NCBI GenBank assembly: GCA_900767195.1 | Contig: CAAFYG010000097.1 | Span: 1 to 20,703 of the forward strand | DNA from: Clostridia bacterium | Lineage (GTDB): Bacteria; Bacillota; Clostridia; Christensenellales; Borkfalkiaceae | Reading direction: 5' to 3' | Length of the DNA stretch: 20,703 nucleotides | Shown: in pieces, positions 5,751 through 12,323 of the stretch | How the letters are laid out: every line of letters begins with the position of its first letter | Position numbering within the stretch: position 1 is the stretch's first letter | Notes under the pieces: model-generated | What the model was told of the DNA's origin: nothing | The model's input: the letters and a program-made list of their open reading frames with translations, nothing else | Databases searched by the model: none | Made by a program: the position numbers and the translations under genes

Positions 5751-7181
5751 ATGGAAATCAATGTAAACGATAAAAATGCGAAAAAAGTGCTGATTACAGA
5801 AACGATTTTGCGCGACGCGCATCAATCGCAGGCGGCTACGCGTATGAGAATAGACGAAATGATTCCCGCGCTGGACGCGCTGGATAAAATCGGATATTAT
5901 TCCCTTGAAGCTTGGGGCGGGGCGACGTTCGATTCTTGCCTGCGCTTTCTGAACGAAGATCCGTGGGAAAGATTGCGCACGCTGAAATCTTATCTGAAAA
6001 AGACGCCGATTCAGATGTTGCTTCGCGGACAAAATTTGCTCGGGTATCGTCATTATGCCGACGATCTCGTAGAAAAGTTCGTGGAAAAGTCGATTGAAAA
6101 CGGCGTGACGGTGGTGCGCGTGTTCGACGCGCTCAACGATCCGAGAAATCTCGAAACTTCGATGAAGGCGATTAAGAAGTACGGCGGGGTTTGCGAGGCG
6201 ACGATTTCGTATACCACCGGCCCTGTGTACACGGACGAATATTTCGTGAATCTTGCGAAAACGCTTGAAAATATGGGCGCGGATAACATCTGTCTGAAAG
6301 ACATGGCGAATTTGCTGCTGCCTTTCGACGCGTACCGCCTTGTAAAGGCGTTGAAGGCGAATTTGCGCCCGGAAACGAAGCTGCATCTGCATACGCACAA
6401 CACCACCGGTACGGGCGATATGGTGTATCTGATGGCTATTCTTGCGGGCGTGGATATTGTGGACACCGCGCTTTCGCCGCTCGGGAACGGCACTTCGCAG
6501 CCTGCGACAGAGCCGCTTGTGGCTACTTTGAAAGGCACGCCGTACGATACGGGTATTTCGATCGAAGAGCTTCTGCCGATCGTGAAGCATTTCAAGACGG
6601 TGGAAAAACGCCTGAAAGACGACGGTATTCTTACGGACAAAGTGAAGGGCATCGACGTGAACACCCTGATTTATCAAGTTCCCGGCGGCATGCTTTCCAA
6701 CCTGATCAATCAGCTGAAAAAAGCAGGAAAGGAAGATAAACTTCTTGAATGTCTGGCGGAAGTGCCGAACGTGCGTAAAGATTGCGGATATCCTCCGCTT
6801 GTGACGCCTTCTTCGCAGATTGTGGGTACGCAAGCCGTGATGAACGTGATTACGGGCGAACGTTACAAGATGGTGACAAAAGAAACGAAAGATCTTTTCG
6901 CGGGAAAATACGGCAAGCTGCCTTTGCCCGTAAACGAAGAAGTGGCGAAAAAGGTACTCGGCAACACGGAACGCATCACTTGCCGCCCTGCAGATCTTTT
7001 AAAACCCGAATACGAAGAAACGAAGAAGAAACTTATCGATCTCGGATACTACGAAAAAGAAGAGGATGTACTTTCTTATGCGGTGTTTGAGCAGGTGGCG
7101 GAAAACTTCTTCAAGTGGCGCGCGGCGCATAAAGACGGCGTAGACAAAGACCTTGCGAAAACGGGCGTTTATCCCGTGTAA
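5751..7181 (+). CDS. oadA: 5S-type carboxyltransferase: oxaloacetate decarboxylase alpha / pyruvate carboxylase subunit B-like, without biotin domain
   Basis: The enzyme transfers a carboxyl group between oxaloacetate/pyruvate and biotin. The DRE-TIM/HMGL-like barrel occupies about residues 13-280: TETILRDAHQS (16-26, metal-ligand Asp22), LLRGQN (90-95), CLKDMA (181-186, Lys183 at the position of the carbamylated Lys) and LHLHTH (211-216, metal-ligand His214 and His216). A PYC_OADA-type domain follows, with TPSSQIVGTQA in its front part. The protein ends at 476 residues without the C-terminal biotinyl domain found in many OadA proteins, so it must use the separate carrier two genes upstream. 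The start at 5751 is preferred because AAGGAG (5736-5741) precedes it at 9 bases; the in-frame ATG at 5733 abuts that site. It is the last gene of the operon, followed by a terminator. Confidence 0.92.
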   Translation: MEINVNDKNAKKVLITETILRDAHQSQAATRMRIDEMIPALDALDKIGYYSLEAWGGATFDSCLRFLNEDPWERLRTLKSYLKKTPIQMLLRGQNLLGYRHYADDLVEKFVEKSIENGVTVVRVFDALNDPRNLETSMKAIKKYGGVCEATISYTTGPVYTDEYFVNLAKTLENMGADNICLKDMANLLLPFDAYRLVKALKANLRPETKLHLHTHNTTGTGDMVYLMAILAGVDIVDTALSPLGNGTSQPATEPLVATLKGTPYDTGISIEELLPIVKHFKTVEKRLKDDGILTDKVKGIDVNTLIYQVPGGMLSNLINQLKKAGKEDKLLECLAEVPNVRKDCGYPPLVTPSSQIVGTQAVMNVITGERYKMVTKETKDLFAGKYGKLPLPVNEEVAKKVLGNTERITCRPADLLKPEYEETKKKLIDLGYYEKEEDVLSYAVFEQVAENFFKWRAAHKDGVDKDLAKTGVYPV

Positions 7182-7201
7182 AATTTGAAAAATATCGGCG
7201 T

Positions 7202-7239
7202 TCGGCACGGTGAAATTTTACCGTGCCGATAGTTTATTT
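7202..7239 (+). terminator. Intrinsic terminator of the decarboxylase operon
   Basis: TCGGCACGGT (7202-7211) pairs perfectly with ACCGTGCCGA (7220-7229) around an 8-base loop, giving a 10-bp GC-rich stem 20 bases after the last stop codon. The following tract, TAGTTTATTTA, is T-rich but interrupted, so termination may be incomplete. Confidence 0.7.
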
Positions 7240-7240
7240 A

Positions 7241-7285
7241 CGAGCGAAATCAAGCGAAATCAAGCGAAATCGAACGAAATCAAGG
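7241..7285 (+). repeat. Four tandem 10-base repeats before the flavoprotein gene
   Basis: The unit (C/A)GAAATCAAG with small variants recurs at a strict 10-base period (GAAAT ends at 7250, 7260, 7270 and 7280) and runs into the ribosome binding site AAGGAAG. The period is close to one helical turn. Regulatory use or slippage are equally possible. Confidence 0.75.
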
Positions 7286-7296
7286 AAGAAATTACA

Positions 7297-8541
7297 TTGA
7301 AAAAAGTATGCGTGATCGGCGGGGGCGCTTCCGGATTGATGGCGGCGTGCATTGCAGCGGAAAACGGAAACGAAGTGGTTCTCGTGGAAAAAAACGAGAA
7401 ACCCGGAAAAAAAATTTATATCACCGGCAAAGGGCGGTGCAATCTCACGAACGATATTCCGCCCGCGGAGTTTCTGCAAAAAATTGTACACGGCGGAAAG
7501 TTTTTATACGGCGCGGCGTATTCTTTTTCACCGCAGGATTGCATGCAATTCTTTTCTTCGCGCGGGCTTGCTTTGAAAACCGAGCGCGGCGGCAGAGTAT
7601 TTCCGCTTTCCGATCATGCGAGCGACGTGACGAAAACGCTTGAAAAAGCCTGCAAAAACGCAGGCGTGAAGGTGCTTCTGAACGAAACGGCGGAAGAGCT
7701 GATCGCCGAAAACGAAGAAACGGAAAATGGTACTGTGCCGCGCATAGTAGCCGTAAAAACGGATAAACGTGAGATCGCGTGCGATACGGCGATCGTTTGT
7801 ACGGGCGGTGTGAGCTATCCTTCCACGGGATCTACGGGCGACGGGTATAGATTTGCCGAAAAATTCGGCTTGAAACTCGTGCCGCCGCGCCCCGCGCTTT
7901 GCGGCGTTAATCTCAAAGGAGATTTTTATAAGGAAGCGCAGGGACTTTCTTTGAAAAACGTGTCTTTATCGGCGTTTTCGGGCGGGAAAAAGATTTACGA
8001 AGCGTTCGGCGAGATGCTTTTTACGCATTTCGGAATTTCCGGTCCGATCGTTTTATCGCTTTCGTCGCTGATCAATCGTATCGATTTAAAGCAAGTGCGG
8101 CTGTATCTCGATTTCAAGCCCGCTCTTGACGAAAAAACGCTTGAAAATCGACTTTTGCGGCTGTTTGACGAGCAGAAGAACAAGACTTTGCAGAATGCGG
8201 CGGGCGATTTATTGCCGCAAAAAACGATCGGCGCGGTGCTTCGTCAGGCAAAGATTTCTCCCGATAAACGTTGCAATTCCGTGACGAAAGAAGAACGCGC
8301 CGGCCTTCTGAAAGCGTTGAAGGCGTTTGAAATGCAGCCGGTTTCGCTGCGGGATTTTGCGGAAGCGATCGTAACTTCGGGCGGCGTGGATTTATCGGAA
8401 ATCAATCCGAAAACGATGGACGTAAAGCGCGTAAAAGGCTTGAAAATGTGCGGGGAAACGCTCGATCTCGACGCATTTACCGGCGGCTATAATCTGCAAA
8501 TTGCATTTTCTACCGGTTTTTTGGCGGGAAAAAGCGTATAA
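7297..8541 (+). CDS. BaiN/HI0933 (YhiN) family FAD-dependent oxidoreductase
   Basis: This is a cytoplasmic flavoprotein of 414 residues. The N-terminal Rossmann motif VIGGGASGLMAA (6-17) with Glu31 after the second strand binds FAD. GKKIYITGKGRCNLTN (37-52) is the hallmark of this family, as are CTGGVSYPSTGSTGDG in the middle and GGYNLQIAFSTGFLAG near the end (396-411). Family members have been annotated as aminoacetone oxidases, and one (BaiN) as a bile-acid-pathway flavoprotein; the real substrate of most is unknown, and nothing here decides it. The start is taken as TTG 7297, directly before KKVCVIGGG and with AAGGAAG at 7283-7289. The ORF could run back to ATG 7210, but that would translate the terminator and the tandem repeats. 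No clear promoter is visible between the terminator and the start. Confidence 0.88.
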   Translation: MKKVCVIGGGASGLMAACIAAENGNEVVLVEKNEKPGKKIYITGKGRCNLTNDIPPAEFLQKIVHGGKFLYGAAYSFSPQDCMQFFSSRGLALKTERGGRVFPLSDHASDVTKTLEKACKNAGVKVLLNETAEELIAENEETENGTVPRIVAVKTDKREIACDTAIVCTGGVSYPSTGSTGDGYRFAEKFGLKLVPPRPALCGVNLKGDFYKEAQGLSLKNVSLSAFSGGKKIYEAFGEMLFTHFGISGPIVLSLSSLINRIDLKQVRLYLDFKPALDEKTLENRLLRLFDEQKNKTLQNAAGDLLPQKTIGAVLRQAKISPDKRCNSVTKEERAGLLKALKAFEMQPVSLRDFAEAIVTSGGVDLSEINPKTMDVKRVKGLKMCGETLDLDAFTGGYNLQIAFSTGFLAGKSV

Positions 8542-8554
8542 TTGCTCGAAAAGC

Positions 8555-8584
8555 TTGACGAAATCGGAGAAAAAGTAGTATAAT
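8555..8584 (+). promoter_or_regulatory. Sigma-A promoter for the cmk-plsC / ispH-rpsA unit
   Basis: TTGACG (8555-8560) and TATAAT (8579-8584) are separated by 18 bases, just after the flavoprotein stop. RNA would start near 8591, leaving a leader of about 33 bases before the TTG start at 8624. This is one of the two best promoter matches in the window. Confidence 0.8.
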
Positions 8585-8623
8585 AATATCGTTACAAGGA
8601 TAAAAGACAGAGGAAAGACGACA

Positions 8624-10063
8624 TTGAACTATTTCGGCAAAAGAAAAATCAATATCGCGCTGGACGGGCCTGCCGGCAGCGGAAAAAGCACCGTGGCGAA
8701 AGCGCTCGCGAAAGATTACGATATTCTGTATCTCGATACGGGTGCGATGTACCGCGCGTTTGCGCTTGGCGCGATGAAGCGGGGCGCGGACGTGAAAGAC
8801 GAAGCCGCGATCACGGAAATAGCAAAAGAGATTCCCGTGCGGGTGAAGTATGAAAACGGCGTGCAGCATACCTATCTCGGCGACGAGGACGTTTCGGAAG
8901 AGATCCGCAAAAACGAAGTTTCGAAAGCCGCTTCGGACGTAGCCGTACACAGAGCGGTGCGCGAGCGGCTTGTGGAAATGCAACGCGAAATCGCGGCGGA
9001 AACTTCCTGCGTGCTTGACGGGCGGGATATAGGCTCGCACGTGCTGCCGGAAGCCGATTATAAATTTTTTGTGACGGCAAAGGCGGAAGTGCGCGCGAAG
9101 CGGCGGTATCTCGAATTATTATCGCGCGGGCAGAATGCCGACGAGAAAGAAATTTTAGCCCAGATCGTGCTGCGGGACGAGCAGGACGCGAAACGCGAAT
9201 TCGCTCCCCTGAAAAAAGCCGCGGACGCGATTGAAATCGATACTTCGGAAATGTCCGTAGAAGAAGTTGTGAAAAAAATCGAGAACGTGATCGGAGACGA
9301 AAGGGAAAAAAAGACGGAAAAATCTGCCGAAAATTCGGAAAATACCGCTCAAAAACAGGAAAAGGGCGCGAAAAAGAAGAAAAAAGCGTATTCGATGACG
9401 ATTCCCGCGAACAAAAAAGGGCGGCACGTGATGCCGTTTATGAATTTTCTGCGGGCGATTTTTATTCCCGTGTACCGCCTGATTTATCCTTTTAAATGCT
9501 ACGGAGAGAAAAAGACGAAAGACGGTCCGTGTGTGTACGTGTGCAATCACTATCGCATCTGGGATCCCGTGTATATCGCGCGGACGACAAGCGAAGGCAT
9601 ACATATTCTCGCAAAGCGCGAGGTGATGGAAAACTGGTTTATGAAGCCGATCTGCAAGAAAATCCGTTGCATTTCGGTGAATCGCGACGGCAACGACGTG
9701 CGCGCGATGATGAACGCTTTGAAATGCCTGAAAAACGGCGAAAAGGTGTCGCTTTTCCCCGAGGGGACGCGGAATAAAACGCAGGCGGAGCTTCTGCCTT
9801 TCAAACCGGGTGCGGCGGCGATGGCGATCAAGGCGAAAGTACCTGTTGTGCCGGCGGCGATCTACAAGAAGCCGAAGCCTTTCCGCGTGGCGCATATTTT
9901 ATACGGAAAACCTTTCGAGCTTTCGGAATTTTACGATAAGAAACTGACGGAAGAAGAGATTGCCGAGGCGGACGAAATCATCAAAAACAAAATTCTCGGC
10001 TTAAAACGCGAACACGCGGAATATTTAGCGCAGAAAAAGGCGAAGAAGGCGAAACGGAAATGA
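8624..10063 (+). CDS. cmk: Fusion: cytidylate kinase + 1-acylglycerol-3-phosphate acyltransferase (PlsC-like)
   Basis: Two enzymes are joined in 479 residues. Residues 1-223 are CMP kinase, which phosphorylates CMP/dCMP for nucleotide and CDP-lipid supply: P-loop GPAGSGKST (15-23), YLDTGAMYRA (36-45), DGRDIGSHV (132-140) and the LID-region arginines (LRDEQD, 183-188). A Lys/Glu-rich low-complexity linker (225-265) follows. Residues 268-475 are a PlsC-type acyltransferase, which adds the second acyl chain to make phosphatidic acid: NHYRIWD (308-314, the NHx4D catalytic pair), FPEGTR (378-383) and VPVVPAAI (406-413). The start is TTG at 8624 with AGGA at 8611-8614, close to the P-loop as in normal CMP kinases. 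Separate cmk and plsC genes are often neighbours in Clostridia; here no stop divides them. The stop overlaps the next ATG by 4 bases, implying coupled translation. Confidence 0.92.
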   Translation: MNYFGKRKINIALDGPAGSGKSTVAKALAKDYDILYLDTGAMYRAFALGAMKRGADVKDEAAITEIAKEIPVRVKYENGVQHTYLGDEDVSEEIRKNEVSKAASDVAVHRAVRERLVEMQREIAAETSCVLDGRDIGSHVLPEADYKFFVTAKAEVRAKRRYLELLSRGQNADEKEILAQIVLRDEQDAKREFAPLKKAADAIEIDTSEMSVEEVVKKIENVIGDEREKKTEKSAENSENTAQKQEKGAKKKKKAYSMTIPANKKGRHVMPFMNFLRAIFIPVYRLIYPFKCYGEKKTKDGPCVYVCNHYRIWDPVYIARTTSEGIHILAKREVMENWFMKPICKKIRCISVNRDGNDVRAMMNALKCLKNGEKVSLFPEGTRNKTQAELLPFKPGAAAMAIKAKVPVVPAAIYKKPKPFRVAHILYGKPFELSEFYDKKLTEEEIAEADEIIKNKILGLKREHAEYLAQKKAKKAKRK

Positions 10064-12111
10064 AGGCGATTGCGGCGCGCTGCGGCGGATTTTGCAGCGG
10101 TGTGAAAAACGCCGTGGATACGGCGATGAAAATCGATCCCGAAAACACCTACATTTACGGCGAGATTATACACAACCGCGACGTGGTGGACGAGATCGAG
10201 CGGCGCGGCATCAGAACGGTGGAAAATCTTGCCGACGTGCCTGACGGCGCAAGATTGATTATCCGATCGCACGGGGCGGGCGAAGAAGTTTTTAAAGAGT
10301 GCGCCGAGCGGAATATCGAAGCGATCGACTGCACGTGCGCGTTCGTGAAGCGGACGCAGCGTATCGTAAGAGATAAAAGCGAGCAGGGAAAAACGATTAT
10401 TATCGTAGGAGAAAAGACGCATCCCGAGGTGATCGGGCTGATGGGCTGGTGCAAAAACGGAGCGCACGTGATTTCTGCGGAAAACGACGATCTGACGGAA
10501 TTTTCCGGCAAAAATTGCTGCGTTGTGGCCCAAACTACCTTCTCCGAAGAAAAATTTGAAAAAATTATAAAAAATCTTCGGCAAACAGTGGGAAAAACAG
10601 TTGAAGTTTTTAAAACAATTTGCTATACTACTGTTAGTCGGCAAAACGAGGCGCGGAAACTTGCGAAAGAATGCGACGCGATTTTGGTGGTGGGCGGACT
10701 GAACAGCTCGAACACCGGAAAATTATACGACATTTGCAGAGAGTTCTGCAAGGACGTATTCCGCCTGAAAAACGCTTCGGATTTCGATTATAAAAAATTG
10801 CAAAGATTTAAAAAGGTCGGTATCGTAACGGGGGCAAGCACTCCGAACGAACAGACCCAGGAGGTTCTCTTAAAAATGGTAACGGAAACAGCAGACAAAG
10901 CAACGATGGAACAAGTTGTTGCGAACATGGACAATCAGCCGAGATTCAGAAAAGGCGACATCATCAAAGCCACGATTTCCAAAGCGGACGATCAGGGCAT
11001 TTCGGTTCTTCTGCCTATGGCAAAGAAGGAAATTCTTCTTGACAAGAACGAAGTGGATTGCGAAACGTATGATAAAGAAGCTTACGCATCGAAAGTCGGC
11101 GACGAGATCGAGCTTATGGTGACGGCGGTGAATCCCGTGAAGCTTTCTCAGAAGCAGATCAAGCAGGCGAAAGAAGAGGAAGCGATGCTGGAAGGCATTA
11201 AAGAAGGACAGGAGTTTTCCATTACCTGCACCGGTTCGAACAAGGGCGGCTTAACCGGCTCGCTCGGCACGTATAAGGTGTTTGTTCCCGCAAGAGAGAT
11301 CCGCTCCGGCTATGTGAAAGAGTTGGATAAATACGTGGGCAAGAAGCTCAGATTAAAGCTTCTTGAAATCAATACCGAGAAAGGTAAGGAAATCGTTGCT
11401 TCGCAGCGCGTGATCATCGAGGCGGAAAAAGCCGCGAAAGAGGCGGAAAAAGCCGCAAAAGAGGCCGAATTCTTCGCAAACGTGCATGTGGACGATATTG
11501 TGGAAGGGAAAGTGGAAAGAGTGACTGGCTTTGGCGCGTTCGTATCCGTTAACGGCTTCGATTGCCTTGCCCGCATTTCGGATATTTCCTGGGGCGAAAT
11601 CGACTCGGTTACCGACGTACTCGAAATCGGCAAAACGTATCAGTTCAAAGTGCTGAAACTCGATCCTGCGAACAAAAAGGCGGCGATCGGCTATAAACAG
11701 CTTCAACCGCACCCTTGGGATCTTGTAGGCGAAAAGTATGTTGAAGGCGACGTGATTCACGGCAAAGTGGTGCGTATTGTTCCGTTCGGCGCGTTCGTGG
11801 AAGTGGAAAAAGGCATCGACGGTCTTGTGCACGTTTCGCAGATTTCTCACGAATTCCTTGAAAATCCTACTTCTGCGCTGACGATCGGACAGGAAATCGA
11901 CGCGAAGATTCTGCGCCTTAATCCGGAAGAGAGAAAGATGACGCTTTCGATCAAAGCGCTTCTGCCCCGCCCCGAGAGAGAGGACAAGAAGGACGACGAG
12001 AAGGGCGGAAAGAAAGCGGTGAAAACCACGCTTGATCCCGACGAGATGACTTCCTGGACGGATGACAACGAAGGCGGCGCTTCCATTGCCGATCTTATGA
12101 AGAACAACTGA
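10060..12111 (+). CDS. ispH: Fusion: 4-hydroxy-3-methylbut-2-enyl diphosphate reductase (IspH) + ribosomal protein S1
   Basis: Residues 1-280 are IspH, the [4Fe-4S] enzyme of the last MEP-pathway step that makes IPP and DMAPP. Cluster cysteines fit C12 (RCGGFC), C93 (DCTC) and C188 (TICYTT); substrate-binding residues include His38 (IIHN), His71 (SHG), His121 and Glu123 (THPEV), NSSNT (215-219) and GAST (258-261). Residues 294-635 hold four S1 RNA-binding repeats (about 296-362, 382-450, 476-545 and 561-633), the last two with GFGAFVSV and PFGAFVEV signatures. They form a Firmicute-type ribosomal protein S1 (rpsA), which helps mRNA bind the ribosome. A charged tail ends it. IspH-S1 fusions are known in Clostridia. 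A 21-base tandem repeat (11419-11460) encodes the EAEKAAK helical linker between S1 repeats 2 and 3. A promoter-like element and an internal ribosome binding site near the junction could allow separate S1 synthesis. Confidence 0.95.
   Translation: MKAIAARCGGFCSGVKNAVDTAMKIDPENTYIYGEIIHNRDVVDEIERRGIRTVENLADVPDGARLIIRSHGAGEEVFKECAERNIEAIDCTCAFVKRTQRIVRDKSEQGKTIIIVGEKTHPEVIGLMGWCKNGAHVISAENDDLTEFSGKNCCVVAQTTFSEEKFEKIIKNLRQTVGKTVEVFKTICYTTVSRQNEARKLAKECDAILVVGGLNSSNTGKLYDICREFCKDVFRLKNASDFDYKKLQRFKKVGIVTGASTPNEQTQEVLLKMVTETADKATMEQVVANMDNQPRFRKGDIIKATISKADDQGISVLLPMAKKEILLDKNEVDCETYDKEAYASKVGDEIELMVTAVNPVKLSQKQIKQAKEEEAMLEGIKEGQEFSITCTGSNKGGLTGSLGTYKVFVPAREIRSGYVKELDKYVGKKLRLKLLEINTEKGKEIVASQRVIIEAEKAAKEAEKAAKEAEFFANVHVDDIVEGKVERVTGFGAFVSVNGFDCLARISDISWGEIDSVTDVLEIGKTYQFKVLKLDPANKKAAIGYKQLQPHPWDLVGEKYVEGDVIHGKVVRIVPFGAFVEVEKGIDGLVHVSQISHEFLENPTSALTIGQEIDAKILRLNPEERKMTLSIKALLPRPEREDKKDDEKGGKKAVKTTLDPDEMTSWTDDNEGGASIADLMKNN
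10601..10629 (+). promoter_or_regulatory. Candidate internal promoter inside the ispH part
   Basis: TTGAAG (10601-10606) and TATACT (10624-10629) are 17 bases apart, and TGC directly before the latter gives an extended -10. The surrounding 90 bases are unusually A+T-rich for this gene. RNA would start near 10636, about 240 bases before an internal AGGAGG-ATG. Part of the -10 is also the coding sequence for the cluster-binding Cys188-Tyr-Thr, so chance is not excluded. Confidence 0.5.
10859..10878 (+). promoter_or_regulatory. Internal Shine-Dalgarno and ATG at the IspH/S1 boundary
   Basis: A full AGGAGG (10859-10864) lies 11 bases before an in-frame ATG (10876, Met273), right between the IspH and S1 domains. 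A second in-frame ATG is at 10906. Starting at 10876 would give a free S1 of 411 residues, the usual size of Firmicute S1 proteins. This is a direct sequence observation; its use is inference. Confidence 0.5.
11419..11460 (+). repeat. 21-base tandem duplication in the S1 linker
   Basis: Two nearly identical 21-base units (11419-11439 and 11440-11460, differing at one third-codon base) each encode EAEKAAK, followed by a further partial EAE. The product is a charged helix between S1 repeats 2 and 3. Confidence 0.85.
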
Positions 12112-12147
12112 GCGTTGCTTTTCGACAATTATAATACAAAATACGTT

Positions 12148-12179
12148 GCGGAAGCCGTATCGGTTTCCGCGCGTTTTTT
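12148..12179 (+). terminator. Intrinsic terminator after ispH-rpsA
   Basis: GCGGAAGCCG (12148-12157) pairs with CGGTTTCCGC (12161-12170) with one G-U pair around a TAT loop, followed by GCG and six T (12174-12179). This is a strong rho-independent terminator 37 bases after the stop. Confidence 0.88.
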
Positions 12180-12208
12180 GAATCAAAGCATTGAAAAAAA
12201 CTTAAACG

Positions 12209-12241
12209 AAACCCTGCTTTTCCGATTAAAAGCGGGGTTTT
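12209..12241 (+). terminator. Second hairpin, between the rpsA terminator and htpG
   Basis: AAACCCTGCTTTT (12209-12221) pairs with AAAAGCGGGGTTT (12228-12240) with one wobble pair around CCGATT, giving 13 bp. A short T tract overlaps the distal arm, so it could be a back-up terminator or a structured element in the htpG leader. It begins only 30 bases after the first terminator. Confidence 0.55.
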
Positions 12242-12323
12242 GCGTTTATATATACTTTGTAAAAATTTTAGCCGCTCAATCGGCGGAAGGTTGTTTGGGC
12301 GGACGGAAGGAGCGTTTACAAAA

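Noticed and set aside
5454..6833. A 459-codon open frame on the minus strand opposite the 5S carboxyltransferase
   Set aside because: It lies antisense to two confident genes, its product is full of Arg and His with no domain, and it has no ribosome binding site. It is a by-product of the codon bias of the plus-strand gene.
7241..7285. A CRISPR-like array
   Set aside because: The repeats are only 10 bases with no unique spacers, and no cas genes are nearby.
7210..7296. N-terminal extension of the flavoprotein from ATG 7210
   Set aside because: It would encode the distal part of the terminator hairpin and the tandem repeats, and the FAD motif begins right after TTG 7297, which has its own ribosome binding site.
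12128..12135. TATAAT at 12130 as an htpG promoter
   Set aside because: No -35 lies at a proper distance, and a strong terminator follows within 20 bases.
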